A stretch of 64,000 nucleotides of DNA from Marchantia polymorpha subsp. ruderalis (Eukaryota > Streptophyta > Marchantiopsida > Marchantiales > Marchantiaceae). Every line of letters begins with the position of its first letter. Position 1 is the stretch's first letter. Under the pieces are notes generated by a model. The model ran no database searches and was not told the DNA's origin. It saw only the letters and a list, made by a program, of their open reading frames with translations. The stretch is from assembly GCA_037833965.1 (NCBI GenBank), contig AP031356.1:18002501-18066500 (forward strand), in the 5' to 3' direction. The position numbers and the translations under genes are program-made. This document shows positions 62,343 to 64,000 of this stretch, one piece after another.

Positions 62343-62567
62343 TCAAAACTCTCCACATGAATACTTGAAGTACTTCACCCCTATACTGCCATTGTGAATT
62401 GGAAAACTGTATGATAAAGCTTTACTGTATCTCATTTGGATGTGCTTCGCCTTGATTTTTGTTGAAATGACCTGGTCATTCTCGTGATCTTCGCTATCAA
62501 GATCACTAAATGTGAGAACTTGTGGTGTCTTTACTGCCATGAGGATGGAGGGAGCAGAGGAGGCCAT
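62343..62567 (-). CDS. Hypothetical small ORF, 74 codons
   Basis: Starts MASSAPSILMAVKTPQVLTF and is more GC-balanced at its start than the surrounding spacer. It ends in an AT-rich tail. It could be a first exon of a minus-strand gene or chance. No family recognised. No TATA box, donor site or partner exon could be identified with confidence. Confidence 0.2.
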   Translation of the reverse strand: MASSAPSILMAVKTPQVLTFSDLDSEDHENDQVISTKIKAKHIQMRYSKALSYSFPIHNGSIGVKYFKYSCGEF

Positions 62568-63686
62568 GAAGGACCGTAGGCTTTGGAGTCAAGTAAACTG
62601 TTGTTGAGAGTACCAAATCCTAGAGAGCGACGTGATTTCAAATGCTTTTAGGTGAGGAGTTTTGACCACGAGAGAGAATTTTGCAAGGGCAACATGCGAG
62701 CAACGCATGACGGTTGGTCCTACTGGTTGTTGTGACTAGTGCCTTGGTTGCTCGGCTTGGCTAACGGAGGGTTTAGAAATTGTGCATGCCACAAAATGCA
62801 AAATCTCATAGAAACAATTAAACTAGATACGTTCTTCTGTAGTCTTCCAAACTTCTCGTCTGTTTTACCAAGTGATTGTGTAAATCTGTGATGTGTGCTT
62901 GTGAGGTGCTGTACCGTGTGACAGAGAAGAATTACTGAGATGTGGGGGGAGCAAGAGGCAGGAGAGAGATATACAATCATGACATATACATTTGTAATAC
63001 CGAGTACTTTCTTGTGAAATTTCGATGCTTGATACCGTGATCTTATAACTCTCTCACCCGTGCAGAATGCAACACCATCGACAGCTCCTGCTGGTTGTAG
63101 TCAGAGGCTTGGAGGCCTGCTTAGATCTGCTCACAGTCATAAGACCTCGGAGAAGTAAGCCCAGCTACATAGAAACCATGAGACTTTGAAGATATCAACC
63201 TATTTACTCCTAACAAACAGAACCGCATAGTGATAGGATTCATTTTCGTGACCCAAGGCAGAACTTTGATTCTCAGAAGCCGCGCTTATAACAGGCTTGA
63301 GCTCATTTCACTGATTTCAGTACTTTATTGCTCTAGAGAGTTCTTAGTAATGATTGACACAGTCATACCTTCAGACTAAGCAGTGGAGAAGCAGAATTAT
63401 TTGATGACGGTGAGCCGGATCTTGAGCATTATTTCACTATCACTGCGGCCGAAACGATGAAGTCACACGAAATATCCAATATGACTAGTTTACAACACGT
63501 CACCCGACGACAGGAACCGTTCCAAGAGGCAGCCTATGTATAACCAGAATCTTCAAATATGGTGGGGCTCATGGAGCCAAGACCTCTAAGCCTTAGCAGA
63601 CTGAATTAACGCTTGCTCTGCCCACAACTCAATGAAGCAAGATCAAATGAAGTAGGAGAGGAGAACTTCAACACTGCCAGCAAACG
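62568..63686. other. Stretch without recognised genes
   Basis: An 86-codon minus frame (62720-62980) has no recognisable features. Nothing else is supported before the dispersed repeat. Confidence 0.4.
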
Positions 63687-64000
63687 CCTCTGTCCAGCAA
63701 ACGTCCTCGGCGATAGAACTGTATGGCCAGTCGTTTCAAAAACTCTCCACTATCTCCAACATCGTCCCTCAGTTCCGGCAAGCACAGGCAGCCCCAAGGA
63801 CTCTACATTGAGCCTTCAGGAAATCCCGGCAAACGCCGAACGCACCAACAGTGCGAACCCCTTTTGGACCGACAGAGAGTTGACTTTTTCCAATCCTCAA
63901 AGGCCATATCTCAAATAGCGTAAGCCGAAGCCGGATGATTGGTTTTCGTACTCCGAAGTCCCAACACAAGTTGCCACCAACAGCAGCCTCTGTTTCTCGA
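63687..64000 (+). repeat. Dispersed repeat, plus-strand copy (runs off window)
   Basis: Counterpart of 54056-54384 in the opposite orientation. Similarity starts at ctctgtccagcaaacgtcct and continues to the window end (cagcctctgtttctcga). The two copies diverge by many substitutions and a few indels, so they are not recent. The element probably continues beyond 64000. Confidence 0.75.

Overview
The window is nuclear plant DNA. It has GT-AG introns, a class III peroxidase fragment, a ferric-reductase (FRO) fragment, a CCR4-NOT subunit (NOT2/VIP2) pseudogene, and worn transposon remains in AT-rich spacers. The intron-containing FUSC-type transporter and the general style suggest a bryophyte, perhaps a liverwort such as Marchantia. 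That is inference; no marker here fixes the species.

Left 46.2 kb: a head-to-tail tandem array. A unit of about 11.66 kb occurs four times (1-11199, truncated by the window edge; 11200-22868; 22869-34533; 34534-46194). The first three copies look essentially identical. The visible differences are a TA microsatellite (12, 12, 10 and 10 repeats) and one base near 26283. The last copy is the same until about 44.5 kb and then becomes a mosaic of diverged and identical tracts up to a breakpoint at 46194. Each unit holds, left to right: a dead receptor-kinase fragment on the minus strand; a 2.2-kb stretch carrying six separate near-perfect hairpins; a (TA)n-centred inverted repeat; a 315-bp direct repeat; a composite minisatellite-like repeat; a promoter-like stretch with another 26-bp hairpin; and a four-exon plus-strand gene for a large FUSC/AaeB-like membrane transporter. 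All four copies of the gene share a +1 frameshift at an A5 run in exon 2, so either the whole array is a set of pseudogenes, or the consensus has one extra base, or the reading shift is tolerated.

Right 17.8 kb: single-copy, gene-poor and AT-rich. It holds a Copia-type pol fossil (about 47.78-48.30 kb), the first two exons of a class III peroxidase (minus, 48909-49478), tRNA-like pol III box pairs near 50 kb, three correctly phased exons of an FRO-like gene with a stop in exon 1 (minus, 51915-53162), an apparently intronless NOT2/VIP2 pseudogene (minus, about 56555-57710), a hAT-like transposase remnant (minus, about 58650-59280), an LTR-like fossil (about 59317-59900), and an unclassified repeat present in inverted orientation at 54056-54384 and 63687-64000.

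The only gene with a clear potential function is the amplified transporter. If expressed, four copies would raise dosage of a plasma-membrane or endomembrane exporter of organic or aromatic acids (family inference). The rest of the window reads as gene debris and transposon fossils.
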